A stretch of DNA of 64,000 nt from Cytobacillus oceanisediminis (lineage in GTDB: Bacteria; Bacillota; Bacilli; Bacillales; Cytobacillaceae): contig NZ_QGTW01000001.1 of NCBI RefSeq assembly GCF_003182355.1, forward strand, positions 1 to 64,000, read 5' to 3'. Shown piece after piece: positions 27,395-34,314 of this stretch (position 1 is the first letter of the stretch; each line of letters starts with the position of its first letter). Below the pieces are notes generated by a model, which made no database searches, had not been told where the DNA came from, and saw only the letters and a program-made list of their open reading frames with translations. The translations under genes and the position numbers were made by a program.

Positions 27395-28480
27395 ATGGAC
27401 AGACGGGGACTTTTGCCTTTCATCGTAACTGCATTATTTGCTGTTATGATTTCGATATTTACCTTCTCTCTCATTGATTCCAAGAATGCTGAACCAAACA
27501 CCCATCAAAAACCGAATAGCGGAGAGTCTAATAGTGACAGTGATATTACCAATAATGTAAAAAATAATATTAAAGGCAATAAAGCAAATGTAAACAATTC
27601 AATCGATAATGATTTAAATAACGGGAACAATAGCAAAATTGACAATAATGTTTCAAATGACATAGAAGTTAATGTCGATGTAAACGTAACAAATAAAATA
27701 AAGAATAAAGCTGACAGCCAAGATTCCAGTTCAGGCAGTAATGGTGATGGCAATGAGAACAGCGATAATGACGGCAATAATAATGGCAATGATGGCGGAA
27801 ACCAGGATGATCAGGATCGCCAAACGGATGAAGATGAAGTCGTTTGGGGTGTAGACTCCGCGAGTCTCACCACAAGCGACTTGCTTTCCTGTGTGCGCGA
27901 AAATTTCGGAAGCCCTAAAGTTTGGGGCCGATATTTGGGTGAAAAAGATGGTGTTTCAGCCGGTATCACCCCGGAAGAAGCGGAACTGCTCCATTCCAAT
28001 GATATAAAAATCCTTGTCATCTGGAATCGATTTAGTAATGCAACAGGGCTAGAAAATGGACAGAACGAAGCGAGAGCAGCCATTAAGCTTGCGGAGGAAT
28101 TGCGCATCCCAGAGGGTGTTGCCATTTTTGCCGACATTGAGCCCAGCTATCCCGTTGATTCTGCATTTATTGAAGGGTGGTTTCAAGGAATAGAAGATTC
28201 ACCATATCGTTCAGGCATTTATGGAATTTTTGAGCCGGAGCGTGCTCTTACCCAAGCTTTTGAAGAAGCTGGAAACAGCAATTCAGCTCTTCTTGAAAAC
28301 ACGTATGTTTGGAGTGCAGTACCAAATGTTGGCATTACTACTGAAAAACAGGCACCTGGATATAAGCCCCAAGCTCCTGAAAATGCTTTGATTGCCGGCT
28401 GGCAATACGGTATTGATGCGCAGGCATGCAACATTGATACGAATTTATTCAATGGTGAAATTATTAAAGTTTTATGGTAA
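27395..28480 (+). CDS. secreted DUF1906-like (glycoside-hydrolase-like) protein with Asn-rich linker
   Basis: The 361-residue protein has an N-terminal membrane anchor or signal (about 5-27). A low-complexity linker of roughly 120 residues, dominated by Asn, Asp, Lys and Ser, follows. The globular C-terminal domain starts at VVWGVDSASLTTSDLLSC. That domain, with GSPKVWGRYLG, KILVIWNR and GVAIFADIEPSYPV, fits the DUF1906 TIM-barrel group related to glycoside hydrolases; the acidic residues in ADIE are at the place of catalytic acids. The substrate is unknown, with wall or spore-coat glycan possible. ATG 27395 follows AAGGAGG. Confidence 0.75.
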   Translation: MDRRGLLPFIVTALFAVMISIFTFSLIDSKNAEPNTHQKPNSGESNSDSDITNNVKNNIKGNKANVNNSIDNDLNNGNNSKIDNNVSNDIEVNVDVNVTNKIKNKADSQDSSSGSNGDGNENSDNDGNNNGNDGGNQDDQDRQTDEDEVVWGVDSASLTTSDLLSCVRENFGSPKVWGRYLGEKDGVSAGITPEEAELLHSNDIKILVIWNRFSNATGLENGQNEARAAIKLAEELRIPEGVAIFADIEPSYPVDSAFIEGWFQGIEDSPYRSGIYGIFEPERALTQAFEEAGNSNSALLENTYVWSAVPNVGITTEKQAPGYKPQAPENALIAGWQYGIDAQACNIDTNLFNGEIIKVLW

Positions 28481-28493
28481 AAGAATATTACAA

Positions 28494-28520
28494 AAAAAAG
28501 AGCCCAAAAAGGCTCTTTTA
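28494..28520. terminator. bidirectional terminator
   Basis: AAAAGAGCC and GGCTCTTTT (about 28496-28519) pair around a five-base loop with A and T runs on both sides. It ends the DUF1906 gene and the convergent membrane protein gene. Confidence 0.8.
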
Positions 28521-29453
28521 AATTTTAAAAGCATTTCTTGCATCTCCGTTATTCCAGATTTGGTTCATCACAAAAGGCGTACCGATAAAAACGGGAACGA
28601 TATAATAACTTAGACGGTAGAACATAAGGATTAAAAGGCCCAATTCGGTGGGAATCCCCTGAGATTCCAAGCCGATTAAAAATACAAAGTCAAAAGATCC
28701 GATACCACCAGGAATCATACTGGCAATGCCGGCGCATGCTGAAATGATTACAATCGGAAATATAACAAAGAATGGAATCGAAACCTCAAGAGATTTTGCA
28801 ATTCCCCAAATACAAAAAATGATAAAAAGCCACTCCAATAAGGAAACAGCCAGCAATTCTGCTGCATATCCCTTTTTAATGTGCTTTAAATTCCAGAACG
28901 ATGTCTTGAAGAAGTATATGGCCAGCAATACAGGGGTATAGGCGGCAATCCCCCAGACGGCAATTTTTATTAGCTTCACATCTTCATATAAATGCAAATC
29001 TGAAAAAATAATCATCCATGAAAGCAAAGATAATCCTGTCAGATAAAAAAGTGAGAGCTTGGCAATTATTTTTATATAGGGAGTGCCGCCAGCTAAATAA
29101 TTTTTATAAAAATAAGATCTTAGGGTTGCCCCTGCAACGCCCCCAAAGCCGATAAAATTCGAGAACGCATTTGCTGACAACGAATAAAAGAGCAGCTTCT
29201 TTTTGGGAACTTTTATACGAAAAAGCCGCTGCAGGATCTCATCATAAAAATACATAGGAAAAAGAGCGGCTAGTCCAAGTGCTATAATCAAAACTACTTT
29301 CTGTGGAGAAAGCCGGTCCAAATAAAGCTCAAGCAAGGCCCAGTTAAAATCGTCGAACATGCCTTTTGCTTCATAGCTTATAAAAAGTAATATGAAAATG
29401 GGTACCAGGAATTTGGCCAACGATAGGAATGTTTTTTGTTTTAAGAAAGACAA
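28518..29453 (-). CDS. UPF0104/lysylphosphatidylglycerol flippase-like membrane protein
   Basis: This integral membrane protein of about 311 residues has seven to eight helices and belongs to the family of the flippase half of MprF (YbhN/UPF0104). Family segments include FSNFIGFGGVAGATLRSYFY and SMIPGGIGSFDFVFL. No lysyl-transferase domain is attached. Such proteins are thought to move lipids or lipid-linked molecules across the membrane, but the substrate here is unknown. TTG 29453 is proposed as the start because GGTGGGG lies just upstream; the frame is open to an ATG at 29588 with no ribosome site. Confidence 0.75.
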   Translation of the reverse strand: MSFLKQKTFLSLAKFLVPIFILLFISYEAKGMFDDFNWALLELYLDRLSPQKVVLIIALGLAALFPMYFYDEILQRLFRIKVPKKKLLFYSLSANAFSNFIGFGGVAGATLRSYFYKNYLAGGTPYIKIIAKLSLFYLTGLSLLSWMIIFSDLHLYEDVKLIKIAVWGIAAYTPVLLAIYFFKTSFWNLKHIKKGYAAELLAVSLLEWLFIIFCIWGIAKSLEVSIPFFVIFPIVIISACAGIASMIPGGIGSFDFVFLIGLESQGIPTELGLLILMFYRLSYYIVPVFIGTPFVMNQIWNNGDARNAFKI

Positions 29454-29604
29454 ATTACCCCACCATTCATTAAATCGAGTATTATGTATGAGCTTAAAGC
29501 TTCCTGATAGAGTGTACCATACTGCTGCACAAAATACACATCCACTTTTTATCATTATATTCCTGGATAAGTACATTAGAATGGACAACCAATTTAATTA
29601 TAAA

Positions 29605-29637
29605 ACAGGAGCGTGGTATTACACCCCCGCTCCTTTT
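29605..29637 (-). terminator. terminator of the crcB pair
   Basis: AGGAGCG and CGCTCCT (29607-29634) form a stem next to the stop of the second crcB gene, followed on the minus strand by TGTTTTAT. Confidence 0.65.
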
Positions 29638-29992
29638 ACATTCTTCCTGTTATTAAACCTGCAAACGCACATACAATACCACCCGCATAAGTAAAAATTA
29701 AATATGTAATAGCTTGTTTCTTCTTTTTCCCCTCCAAAAGCTCAACTGTTTCAAATTTAAAGGTTGAAAAAGTTGTAAAAGACCCCATGAAACCGACACC
29801 CAGAAGCAAAAATAGGTTTCCATTAAAATCCAAGCCAATTAACAATCCTAGCAAAAAAGAACCTGATAGGTTTACAGCCAGAGTACCAGCTGGAATATCT
29901 GATTTGAATTTCTTTTTTACATACAAGACAGCCAGATATCGGGAGATTGCTCCAAAGAACCCTCCTGCACCAATCCATAGAAAATCAATCAT
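29636..29992 (-). CDS. crcB: fluoride exporter subunit, second copy
   Basis: This 118-residue protein with four helices is of the Fluc/CrcB fluoride channel family. Diagnostic segments are GAGGFFGAISRYLAV, PAGTLAVNLSGSFLLGL and GFMGSFTTFSTFKFE (the Phe-rich and Ser/Thr-rich pore stretch). ATG 29992 is chosen because AGGAGG precedes it. It overlaps the upstream crcB gene by eight bases. In Bacillaceae paired genes of this kind usually encode the two oppositely oriented subunits of one channel that lets fluoride leave the cell. Confidence 0.9.
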   Translation of the reverse strand: MIDFLWIGAGGFFGAISRYLAVLYVKKKFKSDIPAGTLAVNLSGSFLLGLLIGLDFNGNLFLLLGVGFMGSFTTFSTFKFETVELLEGKKKKQAITYLIFTYAGGIVCAFAGLITGRM

Positions 29993-30398
29993 GGCTGGAA
30001 GCCTCCTTTTCGCCCAAGCCTGAATGATACCCTGCAAATGCGGCGGCAAGCCCCCCAACTAAACTAATTGTAATATAAAGAAGAGCATTTAAGTAGGCAT
30101 GTTCATCAATTAACATAACGGTTTCACTGCTCAAGGTTGATAAGGTTGTAAAAGACCCGATTGCACCGGTTCCAATTCCCAGTCGCAAATCATTTGTAAG
30201 TCGGTTTTGCCTTATGACAAGTGAAGTAAAAAGTCCCAGAATGAACGCTCCTGCAAGATTTGCGATTAAAGTTCCAAACGGGAAACTGCTCCCCCAAGCT
30301 TGGGTGGATTGATCGGAAATAATATACCTTAAAAGGCTTCCGGCCATGCCTCCAATTCCTATATAAATGAAAACTTTCAAAACAATCAACTCTTTCAT
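29985..30398 (-). CDS. crcB: fluoride exporter subunit, first copy
   Basis: This 137-residue four-helix Fluc/CrcB protein has GIGGMAGSLLRYIIS, PFGTLIANLAGAFILGLF and GAIGSFTTLSTLSSETV. It is longer than its partner because of a soluble C-terminal tail. The start at 30398 has only a weak GGAA upstream. I looked for a fluoride riboswitch in the 110 bases before it and saw no match to its conserved core, so expression may be constitutive. The two genes form a short operon ending at the hairpin near 29620. Confidence 0.9.
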   Translation of the reverse strand: MKELIVLKVFIYIGIGGMAGSLLRYIISDQSTQAWGSSFPFGTLIANLAGAFILGLFTSLVIRQNRLTNDLRLGIGTGAIGSFTTLSTLSSETVMLIDEHAYLNALLYITISLVGGLAAAFAGYHSGLGEKEASSHD

Positions 30399-30509
30399 TA
30401 GGGCATTCCATAAATCATTTTAGCATTTTTTTTTATTGAAAAAATATTGAATAACAAAAAATGTTATAGGAATCCTAAGGATGAAAAAACAGAAAAGGAG
30501 TGAATCCAT

Positions 30510-31064
30510 ATGCTAAAACGCAAAGCGATTATTGCAGGCGCTCTGACAGCTGTGGTGCTTGCAGGATGCGGGATGAATAACAACGATATGAATGAAACAG
30601 CACAAAGAAACAGGGATTTGAGCCAGCCTACAAAAGTTAACGACAGCAATTACGGTGAAAATGGCCGCACAACAGAACCGGGGATTGACCTGACACGTAC
30701 CCGTACAGAAAATCAAAATAGAGAACAATCCCCAAGAATGAGGGTTGCTGATAAAGCTGCGGAGAAAATTACTGCCATTCCTGAAGTTGATACAGCAAAC
30801 GTGATTGTTACAGATAATAATGCCTATGTTGCTGCACGGATGGATAATGGAAATGGTGAATTGACAAAGGATATTGAAGAAAAAATCGCTGATCAAGTAA
30901 AATCTGTTGACCAGGATATCGATAATGTATATGTTTCAGTTAATCCCGATTTTTATGATCGAATGACTGGATATACAGAAGATATACGAGGCGGACAGCC
31001 CATAGAAGGATTCTTTGATGAGTTTAACGAAACTGTACGACGGATCTTTCCTACGCAAAGATAA
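30510..31064 (+). CDS. yhcN: YhcN/YlaJ family sporulation lipoprotein
   Basis: This 184-residue lipoprotein has the lipobox VLAGC with Cys at about 20, a hydrophilic linker, and the YhcN domain (about 70-150). In that domain RVADKAAEKITAIPEVDTAN and ANVIVTDNNAYVAARMD are typical. B. subtilis relatives sit in the inner spore membrane, where they affect germination or outgrowth. ATG 30510 follows AAAAGGAG. It is transcribed alone and ends at a strong terminator. The exact paralogue (YhcN or YlaJ) is less sure than the family. Confidence 0.82.
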   Translation: MLKRKAIIAGALTAVVLAGCGMNNNDMNETAQRNRDLSQPTKVNDSNYGENGRTTEPGIDLTRTRTENQNREQSPRMRVADKAAEKITAIPEVDTANVIVTDNNAYVAARMDNGNGELTKDIEEKIADQVKSVDQDIDNVYVSVNPDFYDRMTGYTEDIRGGQPIEGFFDEFNETVRRIFPTQR

Positions 31065-31095
31065 GAATAGAACATTTATAGGTATGTTAAAAAAA

Positions 31096-31128
31096 TGAAA
31101 ACGGCCGGTATGAACAGGCCGTTTTCTT
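31096..31128. terminator. terminator between yhcN and the DUF6501-like gene
   Basis: GAAAACGGCC (31097-31106) and GGCCGTTTTC (31117-31126) are perfect complements around a ten-base loop. The hairpin can act on both strands. Confidence 0.8.
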
Positions 31129-31135
31129 CATGTTA

Positions 31136-31339
31136 TTAAATATCCTGGAAATAGTCTTTGTAAAAGCCGCTTACTTTTCCGGAATTATCTAAAATAAAAT
31201 AGAATTCTTCGGTTTCATTTTTAACATCATAAATTTTTCCTGCAGTCAACGCCCTGTCTACAATATATTTTGCTGCATCTGTATGCACACATTTTACTTT
31301 TTTTACTGTATCTCGTTCATGCCAAGTTAAATGAATCAA
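31136..31339 (-). CDS. small conserved protein, DUF6501-like
   Basis: A 67-residue protein starts at TTG 31339 with AAGGAGTGG at ideal distance; a GTG three codons earlier would overlap that site. The sequence KKVKCVHTDAAKYIVDRALT and DVKNETEEFYFILDNSGKVSG with a C-terminal FYKDYF is a pattern I associate, from memory, with the DUF6501 family of Bacillaceae. Function is unknown. The fold is likely a small beta barrel. It forms a pair with the next small gene on the same strand but with its own ribosome site. Confidence 0.7.
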   Translation of the reverse strand: MIHLTWHERDTVKKVKCVHTDAAKYIVDRALTAGKIYDVKNETEEFYFILDNSGKVSGFYKDYFQDI

Positions 31340-31407
31340 AATTGCCACTCCTTCGTTTTCTGCCTAACCAGCTTACTCATTCAGTCAGGCTAAGCTCTTA
31401 TTAAGTA

Positions 31408-31650
31408 TTATAAAGAATACGAGCTGCTGTCTGCAACATGATTCTCTCTAATCGTTGGCATAACCTTCATTATTTTCCTGAAACGTTTGATTCGGTCCAT
31501 ATCGAAGGTATATACTTCTCCGGTTAAAATGTTCTTTAATGTTATATAGGTAATCTCACAGATATGATCTATTCGTACAAACTCCAAATGTTCGTAATAC
31601 TCATTTTCGTACTCCACTTCATAAAAGCCATTATCTGCAATTATATTCAT
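31408..31650 (-). CDS. hypothetical protein (80 aa)
   Basis: An 80-residue acidic protein begins MNIIADNGFYEVEYENEYYE and has ITYITLKNILTGEVYTFDMD in the middle, a beta-rich pattern, and a basic RIKRFRK turn. ATG 31650 follows AGAAGGTC. I do not recognise a family. It precedes the DUF6501-like gene on the same strand by about 70 bases. Codon use resembles the neighbours, which supports it as a gene. Confidence 0.6.
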   Translation of the reverse strand: MNIIADNGFYEVEYENEYYEHLEFVRIDHICEITYITLKNILTGEVYTFDMDRIKRFRKIMKVMPTIRENHVADSSSYSL

Positions 31651-31744
31651 ATGATGACCTTCTTTCTAAGATGATGGCAAAGGTTATTTACCACGAACTT
31701 AGCCTGTTTCAAACATCAAATGAATAATTTTGCATTAAAACAAA

Positions 31745-32188
31745 TCAAATTTTTTCCCATTCACTTAAATGCATCGGCTTTAAATTGGGCCTTGAATCCC
31801 CCTGCAATACAGAGATATACTCCAATGAATGGCCGTCCGGGTCATAAAAATAGACTGAAGCAGCTGGCATCCATGGATGGACGATTGGCTCTTTGGACGA
31901 GAGGCCGAAACTCTCCCTCGCTTCAATGCCATTTTCCTTTAAGAATGGAATAATCCTTTTCAGTTCTTCTGGCGGAACAGAAAAAGCTATGTGATTTCGC
32001 TTAATTGGTGTGTCTTTTGTTTCCCAAATGCCCAGCATATTTTCCTTGTTTTCTCCCAGGAAAAAGAATGCTGCTCTCCTAACCTCTATTTTGTAAGCCA
32101 CAGTAAATCCCAGGCTTTCGTAAAAAATTATGCTTCTTTCCAAATTGGATGTATCCAAATGCGCTTCATATAACTTAGCTCCCTGCAT
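31745..32188 (-). CDS. VOC (glyoxalase-fold) family protein
   Basis: This 147-residue protein has two beta-alpha-beta-beta-beta modules. Probable metal ligands are His in YEAHLDTSN, His in RNHIAFSV and Glu in DGHSLEYISV, the pattern of metal-dependent VOC enzymes such as glyoxalase I, fosfomycin-resistance enzymes and dioxygenases. The substrate cannot be told. ATG 32188 is preferred because GGGGG lies nine bases upstream. A dispersed repeat starts just upstream of the gene, so it stands alone. Confidence 0.8.
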   Translation of the reverse strand: MQGAKLYEAHLDTSNLERSIIFYESLGFTVAYKIEVRRAAFFFLGENKENMLGIWETKDTPIKRNHIAFSVPPEELKRIIPFLKENGIEARESFGLSSKEPIVHPWMPAASVYFYDPDGHSLEYISVLQGDSRPNLKPMHLSEWEKI

Positions 32189-32225
32189 TCTCAATGCCCC
32201 CTTTTCATTTTCGATTGTTATTTAA

Positions 32226-32462
32226 AGCTGTGTTAACTTGCCTGTTGGTTTCCGCTTAAGAAGCTTTAGCGAACCGCCGGCGGGTCCGACGCTCCTCTGT
32301 GCAATGGGGGGGTTCCTTTAGACCCGCTTCTCCAGCAGGTCATTGAACAAGCATCCTCGAATAGATACCGCACGAAGGAAATGCCAATGCATTTCCCAGG
32401 AGTCTTGCGCCTTCTTCTCATATCAGCTTAGTGACAAAATCAACAATGAGCTCTAGCATAGA
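32226..32462. repeat. dispersed repeat, copy 4
   Basis: It runs from TGTTAACTTGCCTGTTGGTTTCCGCT to AATCAACAATGAGCTCTAGC. Between the ends lie GAACCGCCGGCGGGTCC, ATAGATACCGCACGAAGG and CAATGCATTTCCCAGGAG, the shared words of the family. The copy is of the long form. It fills most of the 350-base gap between the VOC gene and ykqA. Confidence 0.7.
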
Positions 32463-32499
32463 CTAATTTTAAAATAGGAGTTATCAGTGATATACAGAA

Positions 32500-32528
32500 A
32501 AAAGGATGAACATGAGTTCATCCTTTAG
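32500..32528 (-). terminator. terminator of ykqA
   Basis: AAAGGATGAA (32501-32510) and TTCATCCTTT (32517-32526) pair perfectly around a six-base loop; on the minus strand a TTTTTT run follows. Confidence 0.75.
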
Positions 32529-32538
32529 TCCTAAATTT

Positions 32539-33408
32539 TTAAGCATCCAAATTTATTTTTACGCCGAGTTTTTCCAGTTGTTTTTCAAGATTTTTATAAT
32601 ATTGCTCGCTGACTCTTCCTCTTGCTCCGCGCAGAATCTCCAGTGCATAGTGGTCAGGCGGAGGCAATTCTCCCTTTTTATTATAAACATGAAAAGTTAA
32701 AACATCGGTATATACATCCTCGCCAACTTGCACATTTACAAACGCTGGCCGGTACCATTCCCCATAAAACCCTTCCCGATGGAAGAGATATTCAACCGCT
32801 TTATACGGCAGTTCATAAAGAATTCCCTCGGTAATTCCTCCATTTTCCACAATATCAGCTCTTCCGCCATCGTCCCGTGAAAATAAATATTGCATGGAAT
32901 AACCTTTTAGCACTCCACCGCCAACAACAGTCTTGAAATGCTGATCAACATTTGCTAACCGGAATCGTTCATCGTCCATGCAGGAACCATATGCAAAGTA
33001 ATAGGTTTTCTCCGGTTTGTCTTTCATTAAACGATAGAGCTTCCAGTCTCCGTGTAAAATGGGTTCAGCCAGTATATCATTTCTGTTTGAAATATAAACA
33101 AGTGCGTTGACATCTCCAGCATCGGTATGTACAGTTTGTTCCACTCTGTCGTATAAATTGTCTTTTCTGCCTGGAATGTAATCTTCCAGCTCATCCAGCT
33201 CAGTGAAATGATCCAAGTGAACCTCATAGAGTTCCCCATATACCTTTTGATCAAGCGATGCCTTCATGGAGGGATACCCAAGTCCAGTATCATATAACTC
33301 CCCGTATACCCATGCCTGCTCGGCAATGCAGGGACTCCCTTTCAGGACGAAATGGTTCGATTCATGCTTTCTTAATGTCCCATACACAAACAGCTTCTGT
33401 GTTGTCAT
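32539..33408 (-). CDS. ykqA: gamma-glutamylcyclotransferase-like protein YkqA
   Basis: The 289-residue protein holds two gamma-glutamylcyclotransferase (AIG2/BtrG-like) domains. The first opens with LFVYGTLRKHESNH and includes GYPSMKAS. The second starts with YYFAYGSCMDDERF (about 142). The YGxx substrate-binding loops of both are visible. Two-domain proteins of this length are called YkqA in Bacillus. They may split gamma-glutamyl amines, but no activity has been firmly assigned. GGGGG precedes ATG 33408. The gene is flanked on both sides by dispersed repeats. Confidence 0.82.
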   Translation of the reverse strand: MTTQKLFVYGTLRKHESNHFVLKGSPCIAEQAWVYGELYDTGLGYPSMKASLDQKVYGELYEVHLDHFTELDELEDYIPGRKDNLYDRVEQTVHTDAGDVNALVYISNRNDILAEPILHGDWKLYRLMKDKPEKTYYFAYGSCMDDERFRLANVDQHFKTVVGGGVLKGYSMQYLFSRDDGGRADIVENGGITEGILYELPYKAVEYLFHREGFYGEWYRPAFVNVQVGEDVYTDVLTFHVYNKKGELPPPDHYALEILRGARGRVSEQYYKNLEKQLEKLGVKINLDA

Positions 33409-33496
33409 TCGTTTTGGTCCCCCTTATTCCTCTATATGCTAAATCTGAATTTGATTACTATACTACCATTTTCTGAAGATTCTTTCCAAAAAAATA

Positions 33497-33718
33497 GGGT
33501 CTGTTAAATTTGCCTGTTGATTATCGCTCCAGGTGCTCAGTGAACCGCGGGCGGTTCATGGAGCCTCCTCAAGCATTAAGCCTGGGTGGTCTCCCATTGA
33601 TCCGCAAACCCGCAGGACTTTGAATAAGCATCCTGAATAAACACCGCTGAAATGCCGATGCATTTTCGAGGATCTCACACCTTCAACACAAATTAACAAA
33701 GTGCCAGCTTTAACAAAA
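33497..33718. repeat. dispersed repeat, copy 5
   Basis: The left end GGTCTGTTAAATTTGCCTGT and the right end GCCAGCTTTAACAAA carry the inverted TGTTAAA/TTTAACA pair. TTGATTATCGCTCCAGGTGC, TGAATAAACACCGCTGAAAT and GATGCATTTTCGAGGATC are shared with the other copies. Confidence 0.72.
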
Positions 33719-33748
33719 AAATAAGACGGAGAAAGATTCTCCTTCCAT

Positions 33749-33946
33749 TCAGGATTGGCACTGGCAAACTCTGAAATTTTTAATAATTGGAAGCTTGCAG
33801 AACAGTTGGTTTTTACGATTTTGAAGTAGTTGGGGCTGCCTTGCTGATTCAAATTTTGTTTGTTTTAGTTTATTTAATGTTTCCATGACATAAATTTCAT
33901 CATACATTCCTTTAACTCTCTCCCTTCTTCTCATCTTTAATCTCAT
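33749..33946 (-). CDS. possible small or truncated protein between two repeats
   Basis: A frame starting at ATG 33946 behind AAAGGATA gives about 65 residues. It begins with a basic MRLKMRRRERVKGMYDEIYV and VMETLNKLKQ helix, then runs into a stretch that looks like non-coding composition. The first 30 residues look protein-like and the rest does not, so this may be the front of a gene whose rear was lost. It lies exactly between repeat copies 5 and 6. I do not recognise the family. Confidence 0.3.
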   Translation of the reverse strand: MRLKMRRRERVKGMYDEIYVMETLNKLKQTKFESARQPQLLQNRKNQLFCKLPIIKNFRVCQCQS

Positions 33947-34036
33947 TTTATCCTTTCTCTTTTTGTGAAACATTGGCAGAGGGAATGAGATTTTTTGAGA
34001 CTTTTGAATGAGAGAAGGTGGAGTTTGTTAATAAAA

Positions 34037-34240
34037 TGGCTCTGTTAAATTTGCTTGTTGATTTCCGTTGCAGGCACTCCCTTTCCAGGGAGCTCCTCGT
34101 CGCTATGCTCCTGCGGAGTCTCCAATGATCCGCACTCCCGCAGGGCTTTGAATAAGCATCCCCGAATAAACACCGCACGCAGAAAATGCGAATGCATTTT
34201 CTAGGAGTTCTTGCCTTCCGCTCCAATCAACAGGGTGCTA
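34037..34240. repeat. dispersed repeat, copy 6
   Basis: It begins GGCTCTGTTAAATTTGCTTG and TTGATTTCCGTTGCAGG and contains GCTCCTCGTCGCTATGCTCC, GAATAAACACCGCACGCAG and GAATGCATTTTCTAGGAG. It ends near CGCTCCAATCAACAGGGTG. It lies only 320 bases from copy 5 in the same orientation. Confidence 0.75.
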
Positions 34241-34261
34241 AAAAACAACAAGCCTTTAAAA

Positions 34262-34304
34262 TAAAAACCCCTGTTGGTATTCGACTTGCAAACCAACAGG
34301 GGCC
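34262..34304 (-). terminator. terminator of the acyl-CoA synthetase gene
   Basis: CCCCTGTTGGT (34268-34278) and ACCAACAGGGG (34292-34302) form an 11-bp perfect stem. On the minus strand TTTTTATTTTAAA follows. Confidence 0.85.
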
Positions 34305-34314
34305 TTGTAAAAAA

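Noticed and set aside
29993..30509. Fluoride riboswitch before crcB
   Set aside because: No conserved crcB-motif core was visible in the leader.
33556..33852. Open frame across dispersed repeat copy 5
   Set aside because: More than half of it is repeat sequence; the rest has no ribosome site or recognisable protein pattern.
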